Shown here piece by piece: positions 1 to 12,134 of a stretch of DNA of 64,000 nucleotides. The notes beneath the pieces are model-generated. The model searched no databases, was not told where the DNA came from, and was given only the letters and a program-made list of their open reading frames with translations. How positions within the stretch are numbered: position 1 is the stretch's first letter; the number at the start of each line of letters is the position of its first letter. Source of the DNA: Haliclystus octoradiatus (Eukaryota; Cnidaria; Staurozoa; Stauromedusae; Haliclystidae). The stretch is from positions 34,619,993 to 34,683,992 of the forward strand of contig OU744448.1 in the NCBI GenBank assembly GCA_916610825.1, given 5' to 3'. The position numbers and the translations under genes are program-made.

Positions 1-395
1 GAACGTTGACTTGCTGAGACGTGCTTTCTCGGTTTTCTGGATCAGTGGTGCTTGTGACTACGGTTTTCGGCACAACGGCCGTAACGGCACGCACTTGTCT
101 CTCGAGGTCATAAAAACTGTTTTCTAATTCAACCAATTGTGGCTCTTCCGGGTCTTCTGCTCCATCTTTGATGGGTTCTTGTACCAACACGGCCAAATGT
201 GACGCCACATAGCGTTCCAGCGCATCGTGAGCGCGTTTCGTTGTGATCGTCAAATTTTCCCTATCACTTTCAGTTCGTTCTGCTACTTCTGTACTGGTGA
301 AACTGGTGAGGGATGCCACCAGACGATCTAAGGCTCTTGTCAAATGTCCTTTAAGGCCTGATCGACTGTTTTTCAATAATTTAACATCAGCCATC
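1..395 (-). CDS. N-terminal part of a BEL/Pao-like retrotransposon Gag (runs off the window)
   Basis: Reading the minus strand from the ATG at 395, the frame stays open to the window edge, about 131 residues. It starts MADVKLLKNSRSGLKGHLTR and continues as an acidic, helix-rich stretch with regular heptad-like spacing. A short helical N-terminus with an (K/R)-G-x-L-T-R motif is typical of Gag from BEL/Pao-type elements in invertebrates; that family assignment is from memory. LTR-like sequence lies just upstream of the ATG (about 460-700), which fits an LTR, leader, gag order. No stop or frameshift is seen, so the element may be young. It sits upstream of the GCH1 exons in the opposite orientation and is probably inside a GCH1 intron. 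The alternative is a host helical protein, which I think less likely. Confidence 0.6.
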
Positions 396-439
396 GTGAC
401 GCAATAAAATTAAACTCTTTGAATAACGTAAAATATTAC

Positions 440-700
440 TGTCCAAATATCTCTATTAATCTCAGCCGCGACACTGCAGGTCAATTTCAACAGATTTCAT
501 GGCAGATAGGTCTCGATTATCAATGAAATTCAAATTCCCTCTGAATTTTTCCACCCATCATCCTCAGATGGTACTCATTTGACGTTGTAGATAAAGCCAA
601 GGCTAAGTTGACCTAGGGGATTTGAACCACAGTTGATCAGATATGATCAGATCTGAAGTTCGGTTGCTCTGAGATCTGAGCTAATCCTCACTAATTAATT
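440..700 (-). mobile_element. LTR-like repeat, copy A, next to the gag start
   Basis: The reverse complement of this stretch aligns by eye with the plus strand of 27375-27640. Shared blocks include AAATGAGTACCATCTRAGGA, a TAGGTCAA(A/C)T(T/C)AG block and a CTTCAGATCT block, separated by small indels. A weaker match begins at about 1165-1260. Its position directly 5' of the gag ATG suggests the 5' LTR of that element. LTR ends and a primer-binding site were not resolved. Confidence 0.5.
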
Positions 701-870
701 TGTGAAACCCTTCTTACTTCAAACACATGAAAAATGCATAGTGGATTGAGATACCCTACACAACTTCTAATTATTTAATATCATGATTGTATTCTCAAAA
801 TGTTTTATAATTAAATGTGATGCCCTTAACATGACTGCTTTACATTATTATTTGATTTGTTATCTTTCAG

Positions 871-3800
871 TTCAGGAACGATTAACAAAACAGATCGCAC
901 TTGCTGTAGCAGAATCAATAGCTCCTACTGGTGTTGGTGTCATCATCGAAGCATGGTTAGTATAACAATTTTTCAATGAATGACACTGGGTTGTTCTGGT
1001 TATGGTAGTTACACATTGTTCTGAAACAGTGTCTCAGTGTTGCAGTGTAATCTGCTCATATTTATTGTTTATAAAGTGTTCATTAATGTTTTTAAAGTTC
1101 ATGAACTGTTTATGAATTCATGAACTCAACCAATTTTTTTTCGCAGCGGTAATGATAGCAATTTCCCATTACTGACCGCATGCGTGACATTGCGGATCAA
1201 TCTCAACAGATTTTATCATAGATAGGTCTTTATCATCAAAGCTCAGCCATGTCTTTGAGCTCAATTTCGTCCTTACGATTCCTCTGCCATCGCAAGATAT
1301 CCTGATTTGATTTCCAGATAAAGACTGGAGTTGATGTTGGGAGATTTGATAACCACATCTTTAGTGGGTTGCGCAAGTCGTGTTAAGCCCTGGGCAAACG
1401 ACGGCAACATTTGCGGGACTTTCAAATCGTTTGAAAATCCTTGTCGTTTAGCTACTCTTTAGATTTTGTCTGGCGTGTTGCATTGTGTATTTTATTTGTC
1501 GCATTGTGTTTGATGGCCATCAAACATATTCTAAGTCTTTCCAAGGAAGTTTGTTATTGAACGTCTTCGTTATCCTTTTCGAACCATTTCGTTCAAAATG
1601 TATCGAACTCTTTCGATGTTATGACTGCTCCATGGCTTCTTTTTAAGCTCAATCTGAGTTACTCTAGAAAAGTAATCCGGGCCTATAGCCGCTCCTGAAA
1701 AGACTGCTTCAGAACGCGAAAAAGACATGCGTAAAAGTTGAGTTGATTCATTAGTAAAAGTGATTTGTTGTGTAAAAGTTGCTGTCGTTTGCTCAGGGCT
1801 TTATATCTGTGTCGTAGTCGTGCAAATTATCTCGTTGTATCTTACGTTGTAAATTATCTGTTTGCTCCCTTACATCTGTCTAACCATAGTCACTAGAATA
1901 TATGGTTAGGAAAGCGGTACTGATCAAAGGGGGTATGTCTTTGATGTACTTTTTCCGTCTCGAGTGGTTTTGATGGTGCACACGATTTCTCACGCAATCA
2001 AGTAAATACGGAGTTTCTATATAAATTATGTGCTATAGTCTTCGCTTATTATTATGTTGCATTGATTATTTTAAGGATATTATACATAATTAAAGTTGCA
2101 TAAACAATCTCAACATCAAATAGCAAAGCCAACTTCAGTTATCGATTTAATATACATTTCCTTTTATCAAAGTGCCTCGAAGATTTATAGTATACTTTAC
2201 CACCGCAAAACTATAGTTATCTACTGTCTTAAAATCTATCCATCCATAAATGCAGAATAGAACTATCCTATTATGTCTTTGATTCTTTATGAAAAAAGTA
2301 ATAAGTTTCTATTCAATGGCAGTATTTCAATGCATTATATAGCACAGTAAAGAAATCTAAATATTGATTCTGACCGGCCCAGAGTCAAATACATACAAAA
2401 ACGGATGAATAGACATGAAAGACGATAGTTACATTGTAAAATGCAAATCATTTATGTGAATAAATCAAAACATACTGAGCGATAGCATATTTTCAATTGC
2501 GCAATAAATACATATCTGATTTATCTGATATTGCATGTTATAACATTGTTTATGAACATGCTCCGCAAACAAATACAATTTATATGTAGTACATAGTTTG
2601 CATATTGAGCTTTATACGGTTTGATGAAATGCTTGTATGTAAAATTAAAAGATTGATCATTACTCATCCAAAATATAATTCTTGAAAATTAATTCAATGT
2701 CTTTATTTAACATTTGTGAATTTACCGTTGAACAATAAATAATTGACAATAGCCATCAAATCTACATTACAATTTGTAAATCAAGTTCCATTTTCAATAA
2801 AATGCAGTAGATATTCACCTCAGTATGTCAAGAATTATTAGGCATATATATATATATAGCATTGCAATATATTGCTCTTCTGATAAACAAGTAATGCTGA
2901 TTTTAACAAGACGATCTCAGCATATCGTTTTTTATTCCCTTTTCACGATCAATTGTTGCAAATACTATTAAATGCGAGCCAAACTTCAGAGCAGGGTATA
3001 TTGCATAAATTTTCCACAAAAATCATGCCGTTATTTTTCTTCATGTAGTTAACAGCTAGCAAATATATGCTCATAGTAGTTGTTGTAATAATTCTGGTTG
3101 TAAAATATACCATTTAAAGTCCATTAAAGCTGGCAGAATAACCATGCCGTTGTGAATCATTATTTGCAATTTTTCAATTTTCGCTACGGTAACGGGCATA
3201 GGTCAGAGATTATCTTTCTCTGCTAATAATTCTTTCTTTCTCTATTTGTCAGATTGTTCCTTGAATGTTCTATCTAGAATACAAATGAAGGGAAATTATA
3301 AGATGATTATAGAAGTCAAAAACCACTATAATATTCTTCAGCGACAGCAACATCGAACGGTTGAGATCCAACCCTATAATCATATTAATATATTAAAAAT
3401 AGATTTACTCATTAGTGTCTCTGGTTGAATAACAACTTTGCAACGAAATACAAACGATCAAATTTAAATTCGATATTTACACATTAATCACGACAGAATG
3501 CAAATTGTAAACATCATTGCTATAATCGTGATCAGGCCTAGCAATTTCGTAGTAAACTCACCTTATTGAGCTTGAAAATATATTGATACTCGGTAGTCTT
3601 ATGCCATCATCAGCTTTTCACTCCAGATATAAAGCGAAGGATGATTACCACAAGTAGTTACATGAGTTAAAACCATAATAAACGAATCTATTTTGTAAAA
3701 ACATGCCTAAATAACAGCAGCAAAACTATGCGACCGCTACCAAACACTGTTGAAGTGAAAAGACAGATATTTGCGTGTGCACCATGGAAGGCGTGGCAGA

Positions 3801-4116
3801 TTGCAAGTCAACATAGTCGGCAGCAACTGTGCGGCACCATCATGATCATGAGTGGCAGTCTTTTGAGACAAATACCGCTTTCCTAACCATATATTCTAGT
3901 GACTATGGTCTAACTACATCTATCCCTACTTGTATAGTATGTTCTCCTTATATTTAATCATGTACAAAAGTTTTCCTATTCATTTTCAGTCACATGTGTA
4001 TGGTAATGCGTGGCGTGCAGAAGAATGGAGCAATGACAGTTACAAGTTGCATGCTGGGAACATTCCGTGATGATCCAAGGACAAGAGAAGAGTTTTTAAC
4101 ACTTACACGTCGCTAA
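871..4116 (+). CDS. GCH1: GTP cyclohydrolase I, last two coding exons (5' part outside window)
   Basis: GTP cyclohydrolase I converts GTP to 7,8-dihydroneopterin triphosphate, the first step of tetrahydrobiopterin synthesis, as a cytosolic homodecamer. Exons are 871-955 (after TATCTTTCAG, entered in phase 1, leaving in phase 2) and 3990-4116 (after CATTTTCAG, stop TAA 4114-4116). The first encodes [16 protein letters not shown] and GVGVIIEA, the second [15 protein letters not shown] and [14 protein letters not shown], near identical to animal GCH1 C-termini. The Cys of CMVMRG corresponds to the third zinc ligand (Cys212 in human). The intron sits where the human last intron lies. The junction codon TG|T gives Cys-His-Met where human has Thr-His-Met. 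The 3.0 kb intron contains two separate inverted-repeat transposons (1386-1800, 1884-3908). N-terminal exons lie beyond the left edge. Exon calls are strong; the product is certain. Confidence 0.95.
1386..1800. mobile_element. 415-bp MITE with AGCCC/GGGCT termini and TTA target duplication
   Basis: The left end reads TTA|AGCCCTGGGCAAACGAC and the right end GTCGTTTGCTCAGGGCT|TTA, so the termini are inverted repeats and a 3-bp TTA flanks both sides. Three-base TWA duplications are characteristic of PIF/Harbinger transposons. The same terminal class is seen at 32589-32831. The interior (about 1560-1730) is related to 4780-4970. Confidence 0.75.
1884..3908. mobile_element. 2.0-kb non-autonomous DNA transposon with 36-bp terminal inverted repeats
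   Basis: Positions 1884-1919 (starting CCATAGTCACTAGAATATAT) are repeated as an exact inverted copy ending at 3908. The element is flanked by TCTAA at 1879-1883 and 3909-3913, a candidate 5-bp target duplication; if the terminal A/T pair belongs to the repeat, the duplication is CTA. No reading frame resembling a transposase is present, so it is non-autonomous. Superfamily not assigned. It occupies most of the last GCH1 intron. Confidence 0.8.
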
Positions 4117-4126
4117 TAACATCATT

Positions 4127-4350
4127 ACCGCTGTAAAAAACGGTTCATGAATTCAAGAACGTTTCATGAACTGTTTATAGACCTTAAATGGCTCGATTTT
4201 CATAAACTTTCATACTTATTCATGAACTTGTTATTAACAGTTTATGAGTTGCCATAGAAATTTTGTGAACAAGCTTGTGAAAGTTGGACCATTCAACGTT
4301 CATAAACAGTTCATGAACCATTCAATTCATGAACTGTTTTTCACAGGGGT
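4127..4350. mobile_element. Foldback MITE of the GTTCATGAAC family in the GCH1 3' UTR
   Basis: The left end ACCGCTGTAAAAAACGGTTC pairs with the inverse of 4324-4350, which ends GTTTTTCACAGGGGT; about 23 of 27 bases match. The interior contains repeated TTCATGAAC and TTCATAAAC blocks. It begins 10 bp after the GCH1 stop codon and so should be transcribed in its 3' UTR. Related fragments lie near 1090-1150, 32280-32350, 37745-37805 and 41590-41740. Confidence 0.6.
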
Positions 4351-4779
4351 GCTGTATCTCTTTTTAAAATAATATTTAATCTATTTAAATTGATGCTTTG
4401 TTAATTATTTATCTATCGGGAAACTTCAGTTTGTAAATTATATTTGATGTATTTAAGACTTATGATCATTTATTTATTATGACACATCTTTGTGTTTCTT
4501 TGTTCTATAATAACTTTTTTGAAATTGGGATTTCAATGTAATTAACATCCGACTGATAAGAGATAATTAATTTATATGAATTGAACCAGTCAAATCGTGA
4601 TATTTTTAATCCAATCCAGGTATTATTCAGGATAATGGAAAGTTGGTATTTTATTGACAGTAAATTTTTGTAACACATTTTCGTTCATTTTGTTGTACGA
4701 CAAATAGTAAGCTATATTACTTTATAGTAATTTCCAAATCATTATCGAGGTGGAGGGTAGAGTTCCTATAACTCACTTT

Positions 4780-4970
4780 TGCTTTCAAACGTATTCATCT
4801 TTTTTCAAACCATTTTGTTCAAAAATTTTCCAACCCTTTCAATGATATGGCTTCTTCAAGCTTTTCTCTCAAGCTCCATCATGACGGTCTGAGCTTTTCT
4901 AGAAAGTCTCAAGAAAGTCAAGCCTGTTTAGCCGCTCTTAAAATGACTGTTTCAAAACAGGAAAAACAGA
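4780..4970 (+). repeat. Diverged copy of the interior of the 1386-1800 MITE
   Basis: Shared order of motifs with 1565-1730: TTTC(A)AACCATTT(T/C)GTTCAAAA, GGCTTCTT, AAGCTC, then GCCGCTC(C/T)T(G/T)AAAA(G/T)ACTG. No clean ends seen here. Confidence 0.5.
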
Positions 4971-5662
4971 ATTGTTGTGTCAAGACCTTGAAATGACCAT
5001 TATGGATGGACAAGGTGACCTTAATTAAACAGGGTGACTTCAATATAATAATGCTTTTGTATATTACTGCACTCATGTCACTATAGACAGGAAGCCATTG
5101 TTGCAGGTTTTGTGGTTGTATTTATTGTGTCTGTCTATGTGACATTGAACATAATTGGGGAATCGAATAGAAAAGCAATGTGCTTAAACCCAATAATAAA
5201 AGAGTCACTAAGACAATCGTCTACATTACCATTGCGGTAATACCATTGTTATCAATAATACTATATACAACTATACAAAGTCAATTATGCTGTGATAAAA
5301 TACAGTTATACGCTATACTAATCTACAGTTAATTATATCATACTAACATCCTAAGAATTAAAAACAGTCAGCGATATTTCAATATAGAATGATAACGATT
5401 TGAATGAAGATGCATAAAAGATGACGTGTTGCTTATCATAATAAAGTGGATCAGTTATGAAACCCTTTATGAAAAATTCCCGCTCTCTCAAATATGTAGA
5501 GCAAACGTTTATTTTTTGTTAAAAAAATTGAACCCAGCAATAGTTTCTACAAAACTGTTATGATCTAGAAACATCTGTGATACGATTTCATTCGCCATAT
5601 GTAGGAGAATGAGTGAGTTGAGTATTATAAACAGATATTTTACATTAATTGCTAACATTAAA
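4971..5662. other. Intergenic, GCH1 to bZIP 3' ends
   Basis: AT-rich sequence between convergent gene ends. The only signal I can support is TTTATT at 5508-5513, which is AATAAA on the minus strand about 150 bp beyond the bZIP stop codon and a likely polyadenylation signal for that gene. Confidence 0.5.
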
Positions 5663-8600
5663 TCACGGAAGTAAGAATTTTGTAAGCTTTCCCTCCAACC
5701 AAGCATTCTGTTTTTCCAGGGTTGAAATTCGTTCTCTTAACTCGGCGTTTTCATGTTCTAATATTGTACATTTATCAACAGTCTCGATTTCTTTACGACG
5801 CCTATTCTCCCTTGACCGTTTTGCGGCAACGTTATTTTTTATTCTTTTATCCCAATAAGTTTCATCTTTAGGTGCAGTTAAACGGCTAGACGCAGGAGCT
5901 TTCTGTTTGAATGGTTTTGGATTATAAACATATTCGCGTGGCTTTCTTTTAGCACGCTTTTTTGAGACATTATCATCCATTTGAGAGTCTGATATGCCAT
6001 CTCTACTATTCCCACTAAGAAATGAACTAGCTCCAGACGGACTGGATTGAGATGAAGGACTAGTTTGATTAACGGTATGTTGTTGATATAAAGAAACCAT
6101 AGTAGCCGCTGATTCAGCAATACCTTGTTGCTGTTGTGAGCTGTATGGTGTCGTTGCTGTGTGTGTAGCACTAACAAGGGCAGGTGGAGTGCCTGGACGC
6201 TGTCTTGTACCATCCATTGGTGATGTGTAATTGATTCCATTTGTGGGCGACAAGGGAGAATTTAAAGTTGATGGCTGATCTACTTTCAAAATTTTTGGCA
6301 TAAATAAACGACTTTGACCGGATGAAGTGTTAGTTGGGAAGAGCCCAGCAGGATCCTTATCAGTAAGAGTAGAACGCTTGAGGTCAGTAACATTGGGACT
6401 AGTTTGTGGTACATTGATATTGCCATTCTTTTCCTTTGGATTTGCTGCACTGCAGAATTCATCAAGGTCCATAAAGTATGAACTAAGTTTTGGATGCATG
6501 CCTTTAGCTGTATCTTGATCGCTACGATGATCATCAGAATATTTTACTGAAAGACAAAAACATTTTGATTTTAATGTAAACAAATATTATGAAATTGTCA
6601 CACCTTTAGATAAAGATATAAGCCTACAGATACACTTTGCAGCTATATAAATTAAATTTGGGCTATAACAATTAAGTTTCAGTGGTAATGTTGTGAACTG
6701 AATAAATCGAATGCAAATTCAAACACATTGATTATCATACTTGAACTTACATCGAAGGATTCGCAAATAATTCAATTTAAATTACCTTATTTAAATAATT
6801 AAGGCATGTATCTTCATAAATGTATATATAAAACTTAGTAATATGGGCTGTATTAGCACTTGATGTGCTGGGAGTCGTGATAAAAGTTCAAAACCATTTG
6901 CGACACTCACTACGTTCTAACTCTGCAGGGCGCGCTGCTAGTGTTAACAGAACAATATACAGCTATTTTACCCAATCCATATCTCAAAGGTTTGCAACTT
7001 TGAATGATCAACTACAAATTTGTTCAAGACGCATCAACATACTGAAACTGAACCCAAATTATGTAAACCAAATTATCACACAGACAGTGATTAATCAATA
7101 CAAATGATAGGCCTATAGTATTGTAGAAAGCATATTCAAACTATGTATAGGTCTTCGTCTTTGTCTATGTCTTTGTATAGGTTTACTTGGCATTTCATGA
7201 TGGTATATAAGCCTATAAAAAACATACAGTAATTGGCGCAACAGTTTCGATTTACTCTAGAATCATCTTCAGGCAAGGTAACAAGAGAGAGTTAAAAAGT
7301 TACATGAATATTTATATAAAAAGCTGATAAATTCGTCTATTGGAAATATCTGAGCGGAATTACACTTTTTGACAATGGCAAACAATAATTACGGGTAATA
7401 CGATATATGATACAAACACAATGAAATAACAATCATAATGAAAAACAATTTATCAGCGCCTCAGCAGTAAAATGTATGTTTCTTGGTATTCTTCTTCCAT
7501 TCTCTGTATTTCATCTGATTGTTGTTCAAATGCCGCCGACTCTCTCTTTTAACCTCCAATGAAGATGATTTTGGATAAAATCCAAACTGTTGCGGCAATT
7601 ACTGTGTGTTTTTATTGCAATTATATAATCATGAACTTTAAGTAGAATAATCGTGTAATTAAATAAGCTAGAGCATTTGAAAACTGGTCGTATTGTAGTA
7701 TTACATGAAAATGTTATTCAATGTAAATAAACCCAAAGTCCAAAATCGTCAAAATTTGATAAGTTACAAAATATGCCTCACAGAAATGTTCTAACAATTC
7801 GAAATAAAATCGACAATTAATTAATTGGAGATGGAATCTTAATAATACGTTATCACGATATTCTTTGTATTTTGGAGGTCATGATGAGAAGAATTCAAAT
7901 TTACAGCTTTACTAGTTTAGTGTTAGCCTAGACATTTTCTAATAGTTGTTTTAATATCTAACAATAATTTGATTGGTAAAAAATGTCTAAATGGGAATTC
8001 ATGTAAAACAAGAATGTGGTTTTGTTATCAAAAAGTTTGTAACTTGTATTATACTTATGTAACAAACATTGGAAAGTCAGTTTTCAAATTCAATATAATT
8101 TCATTATACGCCCACCGTAAACTGCGTTGAGTTATTTAAGAATTTTAAAACGCTGCGTTTCGTTGCCTACCAGAGACCAGAAAACAATAGTAGGTTGTTT
8201 TTTATTCGATCGGAAGTAAAATATGTTATGTAAATTCTACAAGGATTAAATTCGTGTAAGGTTTGAATATCATTTTGAATAGAATGCTAAAAATTTCAAC
8301 AGTAGGCCTACGCTATAATATTGCATAACACGTCATTGATTCACAACGAAGACGCAAAACTTCGATTTCGTTTGGTAGGAAGATTTCATCAATAAAACAG
8401 AGTATTAACAAGGCAATAGCTACCTTGCCTACCTTGGATTAAATAAAAAATATCTCAATTTTTAACGCATTGACGACACAAAATAGTAGTTTGATACGTA
8501 GGTACCTAAAGAGAACTCCATAATTCAAATGTCTAAATGGGAATTCATGTAAAACAATTAGACTGCCACCAATTAGACTTATTTAAGTTTTATTGCAAAC

Positions 8601-8821
8601 GGCATGGTTATTGTTAAGCAAAAAATTGCATACATCGAAAGATATTATACGCTGATAAGAGTGCAACCACTTTGAGAAAGTGAAATAATAAAAACAAATT
8701 GAAAACAGTCAGTTGTATTGATATGCTTACCAGATAAATTCGTTGAATTCGTTTCTCTTGTTGGTAAAAAGCCATTTGTAGTAATTCCGTCACTGCCTAA
8801 ATTCGCCGTTCGTAACATCAT
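5663..8821 (-). CDS. PAR-type bZIP transcription factor (TEF/HLF/DBP-like), complete in two exons
   Basis: Nuclear DNA-binding dimer of the PAR bZIP family, regulators of circadian and developmental genes. Exon 1 is 8821-8731 (ATG to donor CTG|GTAAGC, phase 1). Exon 2 is 6546-5663, after acceptor TTTGTCTTTCAG, with the stop at 5663-5665. The phases join cleanly, giving 324 residues. N-terminal part: a PAR-protein-like MDLDEFC motif. Middle: long Ser/Thr/Pro/Gln-rich activation-type region. C-terminus: proline-and-basic segment (about 232-260), then the basic region YWDKRIKNNVAAKRSRENRR (about 261-281) with the N-x3-A-A-x2-S-R signature, then a short leucine zipper with I/L heptads to the last residue. 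In PAR proteins the zipper is usually followed by a few more residues; here the protein ends almost directly after it. NFIL3-like is the main alternative; the extended segment before the basic region favours PAR. Exon 1 has no ORF longer than 30 codons and was found from its phase and donor. Confidence 0.85.
7984..8012 (+). repeat. 27-29 bp direct repeat, copy 1 (copy 2 at 8529-8556)
   Basis: TGTCTAAATGGGAATTCATG and the following TAAAACAA occur identically at 7984 and 8529, inside the bZIP intron, with unrelated flanks. Confidence 0.7.
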
Positions 8822-9830
8822 ATAGGCCTATGTTATTTATTAATAATGTCCTTGCTGCCGAGACAGCTTGGACACGATTAAATGCAGTCAATTTCGTAAG
8901 TTCTAAACATCAACAATGAGCTTGTTCTCGCTTTAGTGGTGATTAAATTGATTTTCTTCCAGTAGCATCATTCTCACATGTTTTAAAATGGCACTTTTCA
9001 CGCAATTTCTAAATAACATCGTAGAAACTTTCCTCAGTCACTTTTTTAGCGTTTCGGTAAACATCTGGATGCCCTGTGGTGAACAAACCATTTTAATGAT
9101 TAAAAGTTTTGAAAAAGTAGATGATGCCAAAAACTAGATAAATAAGCCGTATATGTGGGTTTTAAATTTCTATAAAAAAAATTATACTGCATTTTAATTT
9201 CAAATATTATTGTATAGTGCTATAAATAAAATGTTGGGCAAATATAAAAAGTGAATTTGAGATGAATCGCATTTCAAATTTTGGAAAAGAATAGACTGGT
9301 TGTCTGGTAGCATTTAATTATTAATTTAATACATAATATATTACATATATGAATTTGTTTTACTCGATCAAGAAACATGTCGATCTACACAGATTTACCT
9401 GCATACCAGCACGTGTTTTGTTGGACATAAAAGATTTCTTTCATACCAATATATTGATTTTGGACAGAGCATTTAAAATAGGATTAAATTTAAATGTTAA
9501 AATTATTTCAAAAACAACAGCTTTCAACTTTAAAACAGTGGTTAATGTAGATGCATGTGCTCAAACGTTAATAAGAGTAAATATTAATTATCTTTTGCTT
9601 TTGTCGTGGAATATTAAACAGAAATTCAAACAAAAATAGTTGTAAATTTTGAAGACAATGAAAAGTGATGTTATAATAATTGCTACTATCCTAATTAACA
9701 GACCTGTAACATTGCATAAGAACTACTGTAGTCTGTAATGTACGATTATAAATAACTAGTACACGAGTGTCGAATAAATATATGTAATATAAAAATATAC
9801 TCTATCATGTCTATCATTTAGACAGAGGGA
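8822..9830. other. Upstream region of the bZIP gene
   Basis: Should hold the promoter and 5' UTR of the minus-strand bZIP gene. I see no TATA box or other element that I can defend. A plus-strand frame of 96 codons at 9349-9639 has AT-driven composition and no recognisable domain. Confidence 0.3.
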
Positions 9831-10200
9831 GTTTACTAACCATTTTTATTGATTTATTTGCCAAAATAAAGATGAAAAATGAGAAGTTTGACAGGCAAAT
9901 AAAGGGAGTCTGAAACAACTCAATTGCCACTAACATACAGCCTTGAAAAAACACCAAAATTATAAAAAATTTATTTCATCGTTACATGATTAATGATAAT
10001 GCTATTTATATATTTTGCAAAAACATGATAAATCAATATTATCTATATTGTTTTTAAAATTTGCCAAGGTTTTAAAGCTAACAATATCTTTAAATTAGAC
10101 AAGGCATTCCACAATGGTATTAGCTGACAGAATATAGATGCTTGGTAGTATCAAGGCGAAGGAATTTTAAAGCTTTTAATTTAAGGTGACGTCCACTTAA
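9830..10200 (-). mobile_element. Decayed LINE 3' end
   Basis: On the minus strand, 10137-10078 reads a W-N-x-L motif typical of the C-terminus of L2/CR1-like reverse transcriptase ORFs. It is followed by a 3' tail whose GGCAAATAAA-type end resembles the 42370-42830 copy; both tails share a (C/A)ACATACA(G/A)CCTT block (plus-strand orientation). Heavily mutated. Confidence 0.4.
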
Positions 10201-12130
10201 AATGTGCTTTGATAGGTCATTTTTAATTGACAATGTATCGATATTAAAATCTACTAAATCCATAATAATTACAATATTAAGTGATATAATTATATATAAT
10301 AGTTAGTTATTTCCAATGTGATTCCAGGCAATGCCGCAATTGATGACGTCTGATAACGTGCAGCCAGACATAAATGCAAAAATAATGATGAAAAAGGATG
10401 ATTGATGTCGATGATGTTGCCAATGTGAATGATTGCAAATTTTACAGATTTGTAAACCGTCGCGAATCTTAAAAATGGCCTTCAAATTCTTTTAAACAAG
10501 GGTTTGACGATATTAGAGCATATAATTTATAGAAATCATCATAAATTCGTAATTAAGAGGTCTATATATAATTTGTATTTAAAGATTATTAAAATAAAAC
10601 GGAAATAAGAACTGCGTTGCTCTTTGATGTAAATGCTTTATCATTTTTATTGTTTATCACTGTGGAATTGGTGTAATAGGTTTCATAGAAATTTGTGTTC
10701 GTTTATTTGAAAATTACAATGCAGACATGAACACCACTATAGATAAAAGCATGGTATATTGGCGCCAGTAAAATAAATTGTTTACCTTCGAAGACAATTA
10801 ACATTATCATTACCGCAATGTTATCCAACAAATCCCTACGGGTCTTCCATGATTTTAACTATAATACTTGTTTTTGGAACCGTCTTGTATAACGTTCCTA
10901 TTATTAGATTTAAATAGATATTATGAAACAATTTGGAAAACTTAAATTGGTTTATCAAAACAAAGTTTGAAAACTTGAAACAACTAATTTACAACATATC
11001 AATTCAAAGAAAATGGGGTTCAAAGTCTTATATTACATTTTCATTCACGTGGCATATACATAGAAGAACAATAAGCGTGGTAGTCTTTTATTATCAGAAT
11101 TACAATAGGTATTCAAATAAATTATTAAATAATAAAATTGTTTGACAAACCGCATTGAATCTTTGTTGTTGTGCAACTTGCCAAGATCAAAAGATATGAA
11201 CTATACAACAAAACGAAACCGGGTTCATTTTATTCCCGTTTCGTTTTGTGTTGAATAACAAAATAATTGAACCATGACATAACTATAACATTTCATGATA
11301 TCCGAACACCTGCTTAATCCGATTTTTAACAGCAATATACTGATAGGACCTTGAGTTATTTTAATTTCAATTTTTTATTTAATTTGCGTACATCTTCATT
11401 ATCATCATCAGTACCCGATAAGGAGCTTTTTTCACGGGACTGTACATCTTCATTGGTTTAATTAATTATTCGAATATTAAATAGAAGATTTCATATAAGT
11501 AAAACACATTGACGTTAAATGAAAAATACCCAGTAGCCATTAGTCAATAATATATTGAAAGAGGGTCCAAATTCCAAAATACATTACAGTCTATTATAGG
11601 GTTAAAATTTGATCAAAATTGTTTGCAAATTGCCACATGAAAACTGTCTATAGCATGTGGTGCGTGGTAAACAACTTTTGACTGTCGGGAGAATGTTTGG
11701 GGTACTTTTACGGGACTTTTTAAAACATTTTTCTAATACTTTCTTTGACTTAAATACTTTCTATAAGCTCTTCTTGTTGGGGGAATTTCGTGGTGAAGAT
11801 GATGAAACAAAGATGAGAAAAGAGCCTATTTTCATTAACTCGGAGTTACATGGCAAAACATCAATGATGTGCTCGATGTTGGTATGCAGAGTAGTAAAAG
11901 AGTTAAACAAAAAATACCTATAAAAAATAAATAATAATAATAAATAAAATTACTGAAATTATCAGTAGACGAAAACATGACAGCAGTTCAAATCTGATCT
12001 TGTACTCTCTCGAATTAGGTTATCATATAATTTACCATCTTTATATAAGAATGATTGCCACAATATTGGAATACCCTAATGTACATAGGTTGATGAGGTT
12101 TGAGTTTCATTGTCGAAAGATGACGAAAAT
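10201..12130. other. Intergenic, AT-rich
   Basis: No gene recognised. An imperfect hairpin with AACAAAACGAAAC / GTTTCGTTTTGT arms lies at about 11206-11256. Short frames at 10933-11145 and 11657-11923 show no domain. Confidence 0.3.
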
Positions 12131-12134
12131 ATTC

